Assembly (NCBI GenBank): GCA_029781935.1
Contig: JAKOVT010000077.1
Location: 1 to 64,000, forward strand
Length of the DNA stretch: 64,000 nt
From: Actinomycetes bacterium
GTDB taxonomy: Bacteria; Actinomycetota; Actinomycetes; S36-B12; CAIYMF01
Reading direction: 5' to 3'
Shown here one piece after another: positions 26,352 through 35,215 of this stretch. Below the pieces are notes generated by a model. It saw nothing but the letters and a program-made list of their open reading frames with translations, was not told the DNA's origin and did no database searches. The position numbers were made by a program, and so were the translations under genes. How positions within the stretch are numbered: position 1 is the first letter of the stretch; every line of letters begins with the position of its first letter.

Positions 26352-26782
26352 GCAGTGGGCTTCGCCGCACGCCGGCCGCGCGCCTGCACGATCCCGATCC
26401 GGGCGAGTCGCCACCCGAACGTGAGCAAGCTCAGGACGAACAGCGCGACGATCGTGAACACCGAGTACACCGGCCGGCCGGTGAGGTAGCGCAGCGGTCC
26501 GCCGACGAGCACCGCGATCGCCACCGTGCCGAACAGGCGGGGTGGCCAGTCGCGGTCGTCGGTCCAGATGCGCGTGATGAGTCCCCCGATCAGCATGCCG
26601 ACGGCGAGCGGCCACCAGACGCTGAGGAACCACACGACGTTCTTGTGGTAGCCGTGGCTCTCCTTGCCGAGCGCGACGAAGACCGCGATGCACGCCCAGT
26701 CCGCGAGAAGCGGTCCGACGGCGTGCTTGTCGAAGCGGGGCGGCCGGACCTCGGCGGGCGCGTCCCCCGGACCGGCGCTCAC
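26348..26782 (-). CDS. DUF3054-like membrane protein
   Basis: A 144-residue membrane protein with about four hydrophobic helices (LADWACIAVFVALG, WPLAVGMLIGGLI, LFGTVAIAVLVGGPLRYL, VFTIVALFVLSLLTFGW). The pattern D(W)ACIAVFVALGKESH near the start and the overall length match the DUF3054 family of small actinobacterial and archaeal membrane proteins of unknown function. The GTG start overlaps the sulfatase stop as GTGA, and its stop overlaps the aminotransferase ATG. Confidence 0.78.
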   Translation of the reverse strand: MSAGPGDAPAEVRPPRFDKHAVGPLLADWACIAVFVALGKESHGYHKNVVWFLSVWWPLAVGMLIGGLITRIWTDDRDWPPRLFGTVAIAVLVGGPLRYLTGRPVYSVFTIVALFVLSLLTFGWRLARIGIVQARGRRAAKPTA

Positions 26783-28305
26783 CCGACGCCGCCGACGACC
26801 TGCTTCGCCGGGTACTGGGCGAAGCTGGTGAAGTGCGTCGTGAGCCCGGCGGTGAAGGCGTCGAGGTAGGGCAGCTTCCGGATCATGTAGGAGTGCTGCT
26901 CCTTCGGGTCCAGGTAGAGGTTGTACAGACGGGAGTACGTGTACTTCTGCGTGACCCCCGAGAAGCCACCCGAGTTCTGGATGTCACGGTCGTCGTCGGT
27001 GGTGGAGGCGAGCATCATCTTGTACTCACCGCAGCGCACCGCCGAGAACGTCGTGCCGAGCCAGTAGTAGAGGTACTTGCGGTTCGACTCGGCGCCCTCA
27101 CCGAGGAAGAACGACGTCTGGTCGACGCCGTCGATGTAGCGGTCGTCCGGGATCGACCCGGTCGCACCGGCGAGGCGCAGCAGCGTCGGGAAGAAGTCCA
27201 TGAGCGAGAAGATGCCGTCGGTCGCCTGACCGGGCTCGATCATCCCCCGCCACGACAGGACGCCCGGCACGCGCTGGCCGCCCTCCCAGGTGCTGCCCTT
27301 CGAGGAGCGGAACGGCGAGTACGCGCTGTCCGGCCACGTCTCCATCTCCGGGCCGTTGTCGGAGGTGACGAAGATGATCGTGTCGTCGAGCTGGCCCGTC
27401 TCCTCGAGCGTCTGCACGAGGCGCCCGACGATGTCGTCGAGCTCCATCAGCGCGTCCTTGTACGGGTGCTTCGCCGGCGACTTCCCGAGCCAGTCCGGGT
27501 GCGGGTAGTTGTCGAAGTGCGTCCCACGCGTGTTGTGGTACAGGAACCACGGCCGCTCGTCGGGCGTACCTCGAAGCGATGCCATCCGCCGGATGAAGTC
27601 CTGCGAGTAGGTGCACCACTTGTCGTCGAGCAGCGACAGGACCGGGATCGTGACCTCCTCGACCTCCTCGATCTCGCCGCCCTTCTCGGCGTGCACGAAG
27701 CACTTGCTGAACGGCTGGTTCTCGATCCACTTCGTGCGTTCCTCGGAGTAGACGATCTCCGGGAAGAAGTACGGGTCGCGCCACTCCGTGTACATGTCCG
27801 AGACGGAGAGGAAGCCGTAGAAGTCGTCGAAGCCGACATGCTGCGGCTGCGACTCGCGGTTCTCCCCCATGTGCCACTTGCCGACGCACTGCGTCACGTA
27901 CCCGGCGTCGGACAGCAGCTGTGCGATGGTGATCTCACCCTGGAGTCCGCCCTGCTCGCCGTACATCGGCGGCCGCATCAGCCCGTGGCGCATCGGCAGC
28001 CGGCCGGTCATGATCGACGCCCGGCTCGGGGTGCAGCTCGGCTCCGAGTAGCAGCTCGTGAGCAGCTTGCCGTCCCGCGCCAGCTTGTCGATGTTCGGTG
28101 TCGGCGCGCCCACCGCGACACCGCCGCCGTAGCACCCGAAGTCGCCCCAGCCGACGTCGTCGAAGAGCACGAACAGCACGTTGGGCTTCCGGCCGTACGC
28201 GGCCAGCTTGGCGTCGGCCGCGGCCTCCGCCTCCTCGAAGACGAACCGCGGCTCGAGGTGCTTCGCGGCGCGGACGGTCGGAGCGACGACAGGATCGTGG
28301 GCCAT
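26779..28305 (-). CDS. sulfatase (formylglycine-dependent), cytoplasmic-looking
   Basis: Type I sulfatase of 508 residues that hydrolyses a sulfate (or phosphonate/phosphate) ester. Visible: LFVLFDDVGWGDFGCYG with the metal-binding Asp pair at residues 49-50, the modification site CTPSR with Cys91 (the residue converted to formylglycine), VGKWHMG and TSDNGPEM for the second metal cluster. There is no signal peptide, so the enzyme seems to act in the cytoplasm or leave by another route. It is the first gene of an overlapping operon. A GTG at 28320 is another possible start. The formylglycine-generating enzyme is not in the window. Confidence 0.92.
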   Translation of the reverse strand: MAHDPVVAPTVRAAKHLEPRFVFEEAEAAADAKLAAYGRKPNVLFVLFDDVGWGDFGCYGGGVAVGAPTPNIDKLARDGKLLTSCYSEPSCTPSRASIMTGRLPMRHGLMRPPMYGEQGGLQGEITIAQLLSDAGYVTQCVGKWHMGENRESQPQHVGFDDFYGFLSVSDMYTEWRDPYFFPEIVYSEERTKWIENQPFSKCFVHAEKGGEIEEVEEVTIPVLSLLDDKWCTYSQDFIRRMASLRGTPDERPWFLYHNTRGTHFDNYPHPDWLGKSPAKHPYKDALMELDDIVGRLVQTLEETGQLDDTIIFVTSDNGPEMETWPDSAYSPFRSSKGSTWEGGQRVPGVLSWRGMIEPGQATDGIFSLMDFFPTLLRLAGATGSIPDDRYIDGVDQTSFFLGEGAESNRKYLYYWLGTTFSAVRCGEYKMMLASTTDDDRDIQNSGGFSGVTQKYTYSRLYNLYLDPKEQHSYMIRKLPYLDAFTAGLTTHFTSFAQYPAKQVVGGVG

Positions 28306-28421
28306 GCCGCATGGTCGCACGCGGTTCCGATGGCATGCACCCCGGGCCGCCGCGGCCCTCCACGCCGAGGTGTGTGCGTCCGAACCCGGAGTGCGGGGTC
28401 GGACGGCCAGACCTCGACCGG

Positions 28422-28871
28422 CTACCCGGCGGGAGCGCGGCCGATCCTCACGGTGCGGACGTCGAGGGGCTCGCCGGTGGCCTCGTCGACCACGAGCGGG
28501 CGGACGACCCGGCCGGTGTCGCGGTCCTTCAGCACGATCGACGGGCTTTCGTCACCCCACTGGTGGTCGGAGGCCCAGCGCCACATGGCGGCGAGGACAC
28601 CCCAGAAGTCGCGGCCCTTGTCGGTGAGGCGGTACTCGAACCGGGGCGGATGCTCCTCGTAGGCGACCTTGGTGACCATGCCCTCCTCGACCAGCCGGTC
28701 GAGGCGCTGCGTGAGCACCGAGCGCGGGATGCCCAGCTCACGCTGGATCTCGTCGAAGCGACGGAGCCCGAAGAACAGGTCGCGCAGGACGAGCGGGGTC
28801 CACCAGTCGCCGATCAGGTCCGTCGCCCGCGCGATCGGGCACGGCCAGTCGTCGAAGCGAGTCCTCCTCAC
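28422..28871 (-). CDS. HxlR-family winged-helix regulator
   Basis: A 149-residue HxlR-type transcription factor. The hallmarks are visible: CPIARATDLIGDWWTPLVLRDLFFGLRRFDEIQRELGIPRSVLTQRLDRLVEEG (helix-turn-helix and recognition helix, here given in parts that the family conserves) with the conserved N-terminal Cys11, then YRLTDKGRDF of the wing. The C-terminal 45 residues are a small beta-rich extension. Family members often sense redox or aldehyde stress through that Cys. It starts 18 bases after the molybdopterin oxidoreductase stop and is probably co-transcribed with it. Confidence 0.9.
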   Translation of the reverse strand: MRRTRFDDWPCPIARATDLIGDWWTPLVLRDLFFGLRRFDEIQRELGIPRSVLTQRLDRLVEEGMVTKVAYEEHPPRFEYRLTDKGRDFWGVLAAMWRWASDHQWGDESPSIVLKDRDTGRVVRPLVVDEATGEPLDVRTVRIGRAPAG

Positions 28872-28889
28872 GACGCGCTCACGACCCGC

Positions 28890-31172
28890 TCACGACTCCG
28901 CACCGACCAGCGCGCTGATACGCGCCCGGACGTGCTTGTGGTGGGGCGTCCCGGCGAGCCAGTCGACGTCGGCCTCGTCGGTCAGCTCGTTCGGCGCGAC
29001 GCCGTGGACCTCGTCCCCGCCGTCGCCGCCCGGGTAGGAGAGGCCGCGCCCGTTGGGCAGGGAGACGTGGCCCTCCTGCATCGCGTCGGTCGTCTCGACC
29101 GTCGCGACCGCGCTCGCGCGCTTCGTCTCGACCGTCACCGGATCGCCGTCGCCCACGCCGAGGCGGGCCGCGTCGGCCGGGTTCATGCGCAGCGCGCCGG
29201 CCCGGTCGTTCTTCATCCAGCCCGGATCGCGCATGATCGTGTTGGCGGTCGAGGCACGCCGCTCCCCTGCCGAGAGCACGAACGGGAACGCGTCGTCGAC
29301 CGGCGGACCGCCGGCCGGCAGCGAGCCGAGCTCCTCGAGGAGGTCCGGCTGCACGAGGTGCACGCGGCCGTCGTCCCACGCGATGCGGTTCCACGTCTCG
29401 TCGTAGTCGTCGACGGTGAACGTGACCCCGCGACCGGTGAGCAGCGCATCGAACAGATCGTCCGGGGACGCGAACCCCGCGCGCTGCACCGACGCCGTGT
29501 AGCTCAGGAAGCAGATGTTCGCGAGCCCCCACACGGCGGCCGCGCCCTGGTTGCCCTCGCCGAGCACCGGGCCGAGCGTCTCGTACAGCGCGAGCCCGGG
29601 GTTGCGGCCGATCGCCGGGTTCTCGGCCATCGCGGCGAAGAACGCGGCGGCGTACGCGGACCGCCCCTCGGCCGCGGCCGCGTGCAACGGCGCGAGGTCC
29701 GCGTCGGTGTAGCCGTCGAGCGCGCGTACCAGCCGCGCGTGGATCTCCGGCTCGGGCAGCGTGCCGGCCAGCGGCTCGAACAGCGGCCGGCGCAGGTGGA
29801 AGTAGTTCTCCGGGAACTCCAGCGTGAAGAACGTGCACTCCCATTTCTCGAACTGGCTCGCCGCCGGGAGGACGTAGTCGGCGCAGCGTGCGGTCTCGGT
29901 CATCGCAACGTCGATGACGACGACGAAGTCGAGCGCGGCGAGCGCCTCGCGCATGCGCTGGCTGTCGGGCAGCGAGTGCACCGGGTTGCCCGACTCGACG
30001 ATCATCGCCCGGAACCGGTCGGGGTGGTCGGTGAGGATCTCGCCCGGGATCGCGGCGGCCGGGATCATCCCCGAGATGATGCGGTGCCCACCGACGGGCG
30101 AGCACCGCTCGTTCCCGCCCTCGGCCGCGCCACCCCCGCCGAACAGCGCGACGAACGCGGTGTGCAGGTTCATCCCGCCCTGCACGCCGAAGTTGCCGGT
30201 GACCAGGAACAGCAGCTTCTCCAGGTACGAGTTCAAGGTGCTGTGCGGGGCCTGCTGGATGCCGAGGTCCTCGAAGATCGAGACGCTCGCGGCGTTCCCG
30301 ATCCGACGGGCGACGGTCCGCACGAGCTCCGGATCGAGCCCGGCGATCGCGCTCCACGCGTCGACGTCGATGTGGGCAACCGCGGCTGCGATCCCGTCGA
30401 AGCCGACGGTGTGCTCGGCGAGGAACGCGTGGTCGACGAGGTCCTCCTCGACGATCACCTTCAGCAGCGCGCCGAGGCACCACGCGTCGGTGCCCGGCTT
30501 CACCTGCAGGTGGTAGTCGGCCATCGCCGCGGTCTCGGTGCGGCGCGGGTCGATGACGACGAGCGCGCGGTCGGGATCCTTCGCGATCTCCTTGAGGATC
30601 ACCCGCGCCCGCGGGAAGCCGTGCGACTGCCACGGGTTCTTGCCGAGGAACACCGCGACCTCGGCGTGCTCGTAGTCGCCGGTCGTGTGGCACCGGTTCG
30701 CACCGAACAGCTGGCCGTCGACCCAGAACTCGCCGGTCTTCTCCTGCGCGAGCGCGTTCGACGAGTAGACGTTGCCGACCGCAGTGCGCAGCGACCGGCC
30801 GTAGCCGCCGCCCAGGTGGTTCCCCTGCCCACCGCCGCCGTAATAGAAGATCGAGGCGCCCCCGTGCTCGTCGCGCACCGCGCCGAGACGGTCGGCGACC
30901 TCGGCGATCGCGGTGTCCCAGCCGACCTCTTCGTATGTGCCGTCGGGGCGTCGACGCATCGGGCTCGTGATGCGGTCACGCGCGTCCTGGTACCACCCGA
31001 CGCGCAGCCCCTTCTCGCACGTGTAGCCCTGCGATCCCGGATGCGACTTGTCGCCGCGCACCCGCACGATCGACCGGTCCTCGGTCCGGACCTCCAGACC
31101 GCAGTTGATCGAGCAGAGGATGCAGGCCGTCGGCCGCCAGTCCATCGCCGTCGCGCTCGTCGATTCGCCCAT
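28890..31172 (-). CDS. molybdopterin-dependent oxidoreductase with [4Fe-4S] cluster
   Basis: A 760-residue oxidoreductase of the DMSO-reductase/formate-dehydrogenase superfamily. An N-terminal [4Fe-4S] site is visible (Cys17, Cys20, Cys24, Cys52 in CILCSINC and YTCEKG). Cys161 in ANRCHTTGD is the probable Mo ligand. Cofactor-binding stretches include VFLGKNPWQSHGFPRARV, VIDPRRTETA and, near the end, LRMNPADAARLGV with SLPNGRG. There is no Tat signal, so it is cytoplasmic. Neither a partner subunit nor a MoCo gene lies nearby. The substrate is unknown. The ATG at 31172 is where the homology begins; upstream is a different gene. Confidence 0.9.
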   Translation of the reverse strand: MGESTSATAMDWRPTACILCSINCGLEVRTEDRSIVRVRGDKSHPGSQGYTCEKGLRVGWYQDARDRITSPMRRRPDGTYEEVGWDTAIAEVADRLGAVRDEHGGASIFYYGGGGQGNHLGGGYGRSLRTAVGNVYSSNALAQEKTGEFWVDGQLFGANRCHTTGDYEHAEVAVFLGKNPWQSHGFPRARVILKEIAKDPDRALVVIDPRRTETAAMADYHLQVKPGTDAWCLGALLKVIVEEDLVDHAFLAEHTVGFDGIAAAVAHIDVDAWSAIAGLDPELVRTVARRIGNAASVSIFEDLGIQQAPHSTLNSYLEKLLFLVTGNFGVQGGMNLHTAFVALFGGGGAAEGGNERCSPVGGHRIISGMIPAAAIPGEILTDHPDRFRAMIVESGNPVHSLPDSQRMREALAALDFVVVIDVAMTETARCADYVLPAASQFEKWECTFFTLEFPENYFHLRRPLFEPLAGTLPEPEIHARLVRALDGYTDADLAPLHAAAAEGRSAYAAAFFAAMAENPAIGRNPGLALYETLGPVLGEGNQGAAAVWGLANICFLSYTASVQRAGFASPDDLFDALLTGRGVTFTVDDYDETWNRIAWDDGRVHLVQPDLLEELGSLPAGGPPVDDAFPFVLSAGERRASTANTIMRDPGWMKNDRAGALRMNPADAARLGVGDGDPVTVETKRASAVATVETTDAMQEGHVSLPNGRGLSYPGGDGGDEVHGVAPNELTDEADVDWLAGTPHHKHVRARISALVGAES

Positions 31173-31206
31173 GACACCGCCCCGGGGAAGTGAGTTCGTT
31201 CGTTGG

Positions 31207-31235
31207 ACCCTATCCGTCGCGCCGCCCGCCGTCAG
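31207..31235 (-). promoter_or_regulatory. possible promoter of the molybdopterin oxidoreductase gene
   Basis: On the minus strand CTGACG (31230-31235), a 17-base spacer and TAGGGT (31207-31212) lie 35 bases before the ATG at 31172. Just downstream is a short AACGAACGAAC direct repeat. The -35 overlaps the end of the GNAT gene. Confidence 0.35.
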
Positions 31236-31690
31236 GGTGGCGGCACCACGAAGCGCTGCACCGGACCCTCCTCGACCTCGTCCTCGGTGAAGCCGGCCGG
31301 GACGGTCCGTCGCCAGAACGCCGTCGCGGCGGTGTTGGCCCACTGCTGGCGGACCTGCCAGGCGCCCGGGAACCGGGCGAACACCAGCCGCGCCGCATCG
31401 GTCCCCACTCCCCCGCGCCGGTACTTCCGGAGCACGAAGAACTCCGCCATGTCGTGTGGGTCGCCGGCGTGCACCAGCGCGAAGCCCGCGAGGCGACCGT
31501 CGACGCGCACGAAGAACGGGTGCCGGTCGTGCTCGCGCCACCACCGATCGAGGTCGCGCCAGCCGAACGTGCCGTCGTCGGCGACGTCGGCGCCGGTGCG
31601 CTCGGAGAAATCGTGTGCGTACAGCTCGAGCAGTCGCGCGAGCACGTCGCGCTCGCTCGGGTCGACCGGGTCGACGCGGAGGTCGGTCAC
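31232..31690 (-). CDS. GNAT-family acetyltransferase
   Basis: A 152-residue Gcn5-related N-acetyltransferase. The fold is visible as LARLLELYAHDFSERTG (helix 1-2), FFVRVDGRLAGFALVHAG (strands 2-4), MAEFFVLRKYRRGGVGTDAARLVFARFPG (acetyl-CoA loop, R-x-x-G-x-G/A form) and WRRTVPAGFTEDE near the end. The substrate is unknown. Its GTG start overlaps the MGMT stop as GTGA, placing it in the alkylation-repair operon; its contribution there is not obvious. Confidence 0.88.
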   Translation of the reverse strand: MTDLRVDPVDPSERDVLARLLELYAHDFSERTGADVADDGTFGWRDLDRWWREHDRHPFFVRVDGRLAGFALVHAGDPHDMAEFFVLRKYRRGGVGTDAARLVFARFPGAWQVRQQWANTAATAFWRRTVPAGFTEDEVEEGPVQRFVVPPP

Positions 31691-32178
31691 GCGTCGAGCA
31701 ACGTGCGTTGGGGGCGTTCGAGGTCGAGGAGGCGCTGCTTCCATTCGAGGCCGCCGCCGAAGCCGGTGAGCGAGCCGTCGGCACCGATCACCCGGTGACA
31801 CGGCACGACGATCGCGACCGGGTTCTGCCCGTTGGCCGAACCGACGGCGCGCGCCGCCTCCGGCCGGTCGACGCGGCGGGCGAGCTCGCCGTAGCTGATC
31901 GTCTCGCCGTACGGGATCAGGCGGAGCTGTTCCCACACCTGCACCTGGAACGGCGTGCCGTCGAGCCGCACCGCGAGGTCGAAGTCGGTGCGGGCGCCGG
32001 CGAAGTACTCGTCGAGCTGGCGGGCGACGTCGGCGAGGGCAGCGTCGTCGCGCACCCAGTCGTCACCGATCGCGTCCCCGGTGTGCGCGAAATGGAGTCG
32101 CACCAGCGCGCCTTCGGCGTCGACCGCGAGCAGCAACGGACCTTCGGGGCCGTCGTACAGGGAGTAGCGGATCGTCAT
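31687..32178 (-). CDS. ogt: methylated-DNA--[protein]-cysteine S-methyltransferase
   Basis: Suicide DNA repair protein of 163 residues that removes methyl groups from O6-methylguanine. The active-site motif PCHRV is visible with Cys127, preceded by RAVGSANGQNPVAIVV and followed by LTGFGGGLEWKQRLLDLE. The N-terminal half is the shorter non-catalytic domain. The ATG at 32178 has AGGAG 7 bases upstream and is preferred over the ATG at 32193. The gene lies directly after ada-alkA; the two stop/start regions are only 11 bases apart. Symbol by family; it could equally be called mgt. Confidence 0.93.
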   Translation of the reverse strand: MTIRYSLYDGPEGPLLLAVDAEGALVRLHFAHTGDAIGDDWVRDDAALADVARQLDEYFAGARTDFDLAVRLDGTPFQVQVWEQLRLIPYGETISYGELARRVDRPEAARAVGSANGQNPVAIVVPCHRVIGADGSLTGFGGGLEWKQRLLDLERPQRTLLDA

Positions 32179-32189
32179 GTCGGGACTCC

Positions 32190-33620
32190 TCATTCCGTCC
32201 AGAGGTACGTGTTCGCGTACGCGCGCCAGGGCCGCCACGCCTCGGCGTGCGCTTCTGCCGCACGGGGGCTGCCGTCGAGTCCGCGTGCCTCGAGCGCGCG
32301 CCGCACGCCGAGGTCGCCCGCGAGGAACGCGTCGGGATCGCCGATCGAGCGCAGCATCACGTATTCGACGGTCCACGGCCCGATGCCGGGGAGCGCCAGC
32401 ATGCGGGCCCGCAGCTCCGCCCGGTCGACGCCCGGGTCGATCACGAGATCACCGTCGGCGACCGCACGCGCCGCGCCGATCAGACCCCGGGCCCGGGCGC
32501 CCGGCATCGGCAGATCGCCCGGCTCGGCTGCGGCCAGCACCGCGGCCTCGGGGAACCGCGCGGTGAGCGACCCGTCGGGCGCGTCGAGCGGCTTGCCGAA
32601 CCGCTCGACGAGGCGGCCGAGAACGGTGCGCGCACCGGCCACCGACACCTGCTGGCCGACCACCGCCCGTACCAGCTGCTCGAAGCCGTCGGGCTGCCCC
32701 GGCACGCGCAGGCCCGGCCGACGGGCGACCAGCGGCGCGAGGACCGGATCCCGGCCGAGGGCTTCCGTCACCGCGACGGGGTCGGCATCGAGATCGAACA
32801 GTCGACGCACGCGGGCGACCGCGGCGGTGAGGTCACGCAGGTCGGCGAGCCGGAAGGTCCCGATGACGCCGTCGGGGCCGGGCGCGAGCGCGATCACCGC
32901 GGGACCGTGCGGCAAGGTGAGCGAGCGCCGGTACGTGCCGACGCCGACCTCCTCGATCCCGGCGACCGCGCGGGCGGCGAGGAACTCGATCACCTCGTCG
33001 CCGCGGAACGGGGTGCGGGCCGCGAGCCGCACGGTGACCGACCCGGGCTCGGTGCGCTTCGTCCCACGTGCACGCATCTCACGCGGCGTCGCCGCGAAGA
33101 CCTCGCGGACGGTGTCGTTGAACTGGCGGATGCTCGCGAACCCGGCGGCGAACGCGACGTCGGCGAAGCGGAGGTCGGTCGTCTCGATCAGGACCCGCGC
33201 CGTCTGCGCGCGTTGTGCGCGCGCGAGCGCGAGCGGCCCGGCTCCGAGCTCGGCGACGAGCAGGCGGTGCAGCTGCCGCTCGCTGTAGTTGAGGCGCCGG
33301 GCCAGCCCGCTCACCCCCTCGCGGTCGACGACACCGTCGGCCACGAGACGCATCGCCCGCGCGACGACGTCACCACGCGGATCCCATTCCGGCGAGCCGG
33401 GCGACGCGTCCGGCCGGCACCGCTTGCAGGCCCGGTAGCCCGCGCGTTGGGCGGCGGCCGCAGTCGGGAAGAACTCGACGTTGCGGCGGAACGGAGTGCG
33501 GGCCGGACAGCTGGGGCGGCAGTAGATCCCGGTGGAGCGCACCGCGGTGTAGAACCACCCGTCGAAACGGGCGTCCCGGCTCTCCACGGCGCGGTAGCAC
33601 TGGTCGAAGTCGGGGATCAC
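32190..33620 (-). CDS. Ada-AlkA fusion: methyl-phosphotriester sensor, AraC activator and 3-methyladenine glycosylase
   Basis: A 476-residue three-part protein for alkylation damage. Residues 1-75: Ada N-terminal zinc domain with Cys34, Cys38, Cys65 and Cys68 (IYCRPSC, ACKRCRPD); by position Cys34 is the methyl acceptor. Residues about 80-180: AraC-type helix-turn-helix (VSGLARRLNYSERQLHRLL, VAFAAGFASIRQFNDTVRE). Residues about 190-476: AlkA glycosylase with the helix-hairpin-helix LPGIGPWTVEYVMLR and catalytic Asp in FLAGDLGV. Such fusions are known in actinobacteria. It should activate its own operon with MGMT once methylated. Start GTG at 33620. Confidence 0.94.
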   Translation of the reverse strand: MIPDFDQCYRAVESRDARFDGWFYTAVRSTGIYCRPSCPARTPFRRNVEFFPTAAAAQRAGYRACKRCRPDASPGSPEWDPRGDVVARAMRLVADGVVDREGVSGLARRLNYSERQLHRLLVAELGAGPLALARAQRAQTARVLIETTDLRFADVAFAAGFASIRQFNDTVREVFAATPREMRARGTKRTEPGSVTVRLAARTPFRGDEVIEFLAARAVAGIEEVGVGTYRRSLTLPHGPAVIALAPGPDGVIGTFRLADLRDLTAAVARVRRLFDLDADPVAVTEALGRDPVLAPLVARRPGLRVPGQPDGFEQLVRAVVGQQVSVAGARTVLGRLVERFGKPLDAPDGSLTARFPEAAVLAAAEPGDLPMPGARARGLIGAARAVADGDLVIDPGVDRAELRARMLALPGIGPWTVEYVMLRSIGDPDAFLAGDLGVRRALEARGLDGSPRAAEAHAEAWRPWRAYANTYLWTE

Positions 33621-33668
33621 CCCTGCACCATGCCACGGGTCCGTGACGAGTTCTAGCGGCTTTCAGCC

Positions 33669-35204
33669 ATGGCCGTCCTCACGGCTCGTCCGCTCGATCG
33701 ACGCGAGCGCGCGGCGCGTCGGGACGCTCCCGAGCTGCTCGCCTCGTGCGAACATGCGCCGGTGACGTTGATCGAGATGCTCCGCGCGGCGGTGGAACGC
33801 GCGCCCGACGGAGCCGCCGTCATCACCGAGACGGAGACGGTGACGTTCACCGAGCTGCTCGCCCGGGTCGAGCGCCGCGCCGCGCAGATCGCGGCGCACA
33901 CCGGGCCCGGCGCCCGGGTCGCCGTGCTCGCCGAGAACTGCGTGGAGTACGTCGAGCTCTACTACGCGGCGCCGCTGGCGGGTCGCGTGCTGCTGCCGCT
34001 CAACCACCGCCTCCACCCCGACGAGTGGGCGCAGATCCTCGGCCGCGCCGGCGCGTCGCTGCTCTACGTCGACGCGACCTTCGCCGCCAGCGTCACGACC
34101 GGTGTCCCCACGCTGAGTCTCACCGAGCCGGTGCCGGACGCGCCGTCCACTCCTCCGCCGCGCGACAAGCACGACGTCGCGTGGCTCATCGGGACGAGCG
34201 GCACCACCGGCGTCCCGAAGCTCGCGATGCTCACCGACGCGTCGCTGCTCGCAGCCGTGGAGTCGACGTTGCCCGCGCGGCCCGTCGGACCGGACGACGT
34301 GCTGCTCACCCCGTTCCCGCTCTGCCACGTGGCCGGATACAACGTGTTCGTCCTCCACCGCCGCGCCCGGCCGATCGCGCTCCAGCGCAGGTTCGACGCG
34401 CCCGGCCTCGCCGCGCTGATCCGCGAGCACGGCGTGACGCTGCTGTCGCTCGCGCCGACGATGATCGCCATGCTGCTCGACCACCCGGACGTGCGCGACG
34501 AGGACCTGGCCACCGTCCGGGCCCTCGGGTACGGCGCCTCGCCGATCCCCGGGCCGGTGCTGCGCCGGGTGGTGGAACGATGGGACTGGGACTGCTCGCA
34601 GGGCTTCGGGATGACCGAGCTGTCGGGCAACGCGCTGTTCCTCGGGCCCGACGAGCACCGGGCCGCCGCCCGCGGCGACGACCGGCTGCTGCGTGCCGCG
34701 GGCCGTCCGAGCCCGGGCGTGGAGATCCGGCTCGGCGACCGGGACGAACTGCTCGTGCGGGCGCCCCAGGTGATGGCCGGCTACTGGGAGGACCCCGACG
34801 CCACTTCGACCGCGATCGACGCCGACGGGTGGCTGCACACCGGCGACGTCGCGCGCATCGACCCGGACGGCGTCGTGACCATCGTCGACCGCACGAAGGA
34901 CATCATCGTGAGCGGCGGCGAGAACGTCGCGTCACGCGAGGTGGAGGAGGTCCTGCATGCGCACCCGGCGGTCCGCGACGTCGCAGTGGTCGGCCGCCCC
35001 GACCCGAAGTGGGGTGAGCAGGTCTGCGCGTTCGTCGTCCTGCGCGAGCAGGTCGGTCCCGACGCGCTCATCGCGCACTGCCGCGCGCACCTCGCCGGGT
35101 TCAAGACCCCCCGGTACGTCGAGCTGATCGACGAGCTCCCGCGCAACGCGTCGGGGAAGGTGCTGAAGCCGCAGCTGCGCGCACGTCTCGCGGCCCACTC
35201 GTAG
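33669..35204 (+). CDS. AMP-binding acyl-CoA synthetase/ligase
   Basis: ANL-superfamily adenylate-forming enzyme of 511 residues that activates a carboxylic acid to its CoA thioester. Visible: P-loop LIGTSGTTGVPK, SQGFGMTELSGN, the hinge region GDVARIDPDGVVTIVDRTKDIIVSGGENV and the C-terminal catalytic Lys in NASGKVLKPQL. The substrate cannot be read. The first 31 residues are not part of the family core, so a GTG at 33762 (VTLIEMLRAAVE) may be the true start. It is followed 11 bases later by a PhyH-type dioxygenase, probably in one operon. Confidence 0.93.
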   Translation: MAVLTARPLDRRERAARRDAPELLASCEHAPVTLIEMLRAAVERAPDGAAVITETETVTFTELLARVERRAAQIAAHTGPGARVAVLAENCVEYVELYYAAPLAGRVLLPLNHRLHPDEWAQILGRAGASLLYVDATFAASVTTGVPTLSLTEPVPDAPSTPPPRDKHDVAWLIGTSGTTGVPKLAMLTDASLLAAVESTLPARPVGPDDVLLTPFPLCHVAGYNVFVLHRRARPIALQRRFDAPGLAALIREHGVTLLSLAPTMIAMLLDHPDVRDEDLATVRALGYGASPIPGPVLRRVVERWDWDCSQGFGMTELSGNALFLGPDEHRAAARGDDRLLRAAGRPSPGVEIRLGDRDELLVRAPQVMAGYWEDPDATSTAIDADGWLHTGDVARIDPDGVVTIVDRTKDIIVSGGENVASREVEEVLHAHPAVRDVAVVGRPDPKWGEQVCAFVVLREQVGPDALIAHCRAHLAGFKTPRYVELIDELPRNASGKVLKPQLRARLAAHS

Positions 35205-35215
35205 AGTCCCGCAGC

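Noticed and set aside
28098-31193. A 1,031-codon plus-strand frame opposite the molybdopterin oxidoreductase
   Set aside because: It is the antisense shadow of real minus-strand genes with clear motifs (Fe-S cluster, HxlR helix-turn-helix, sulfatase).
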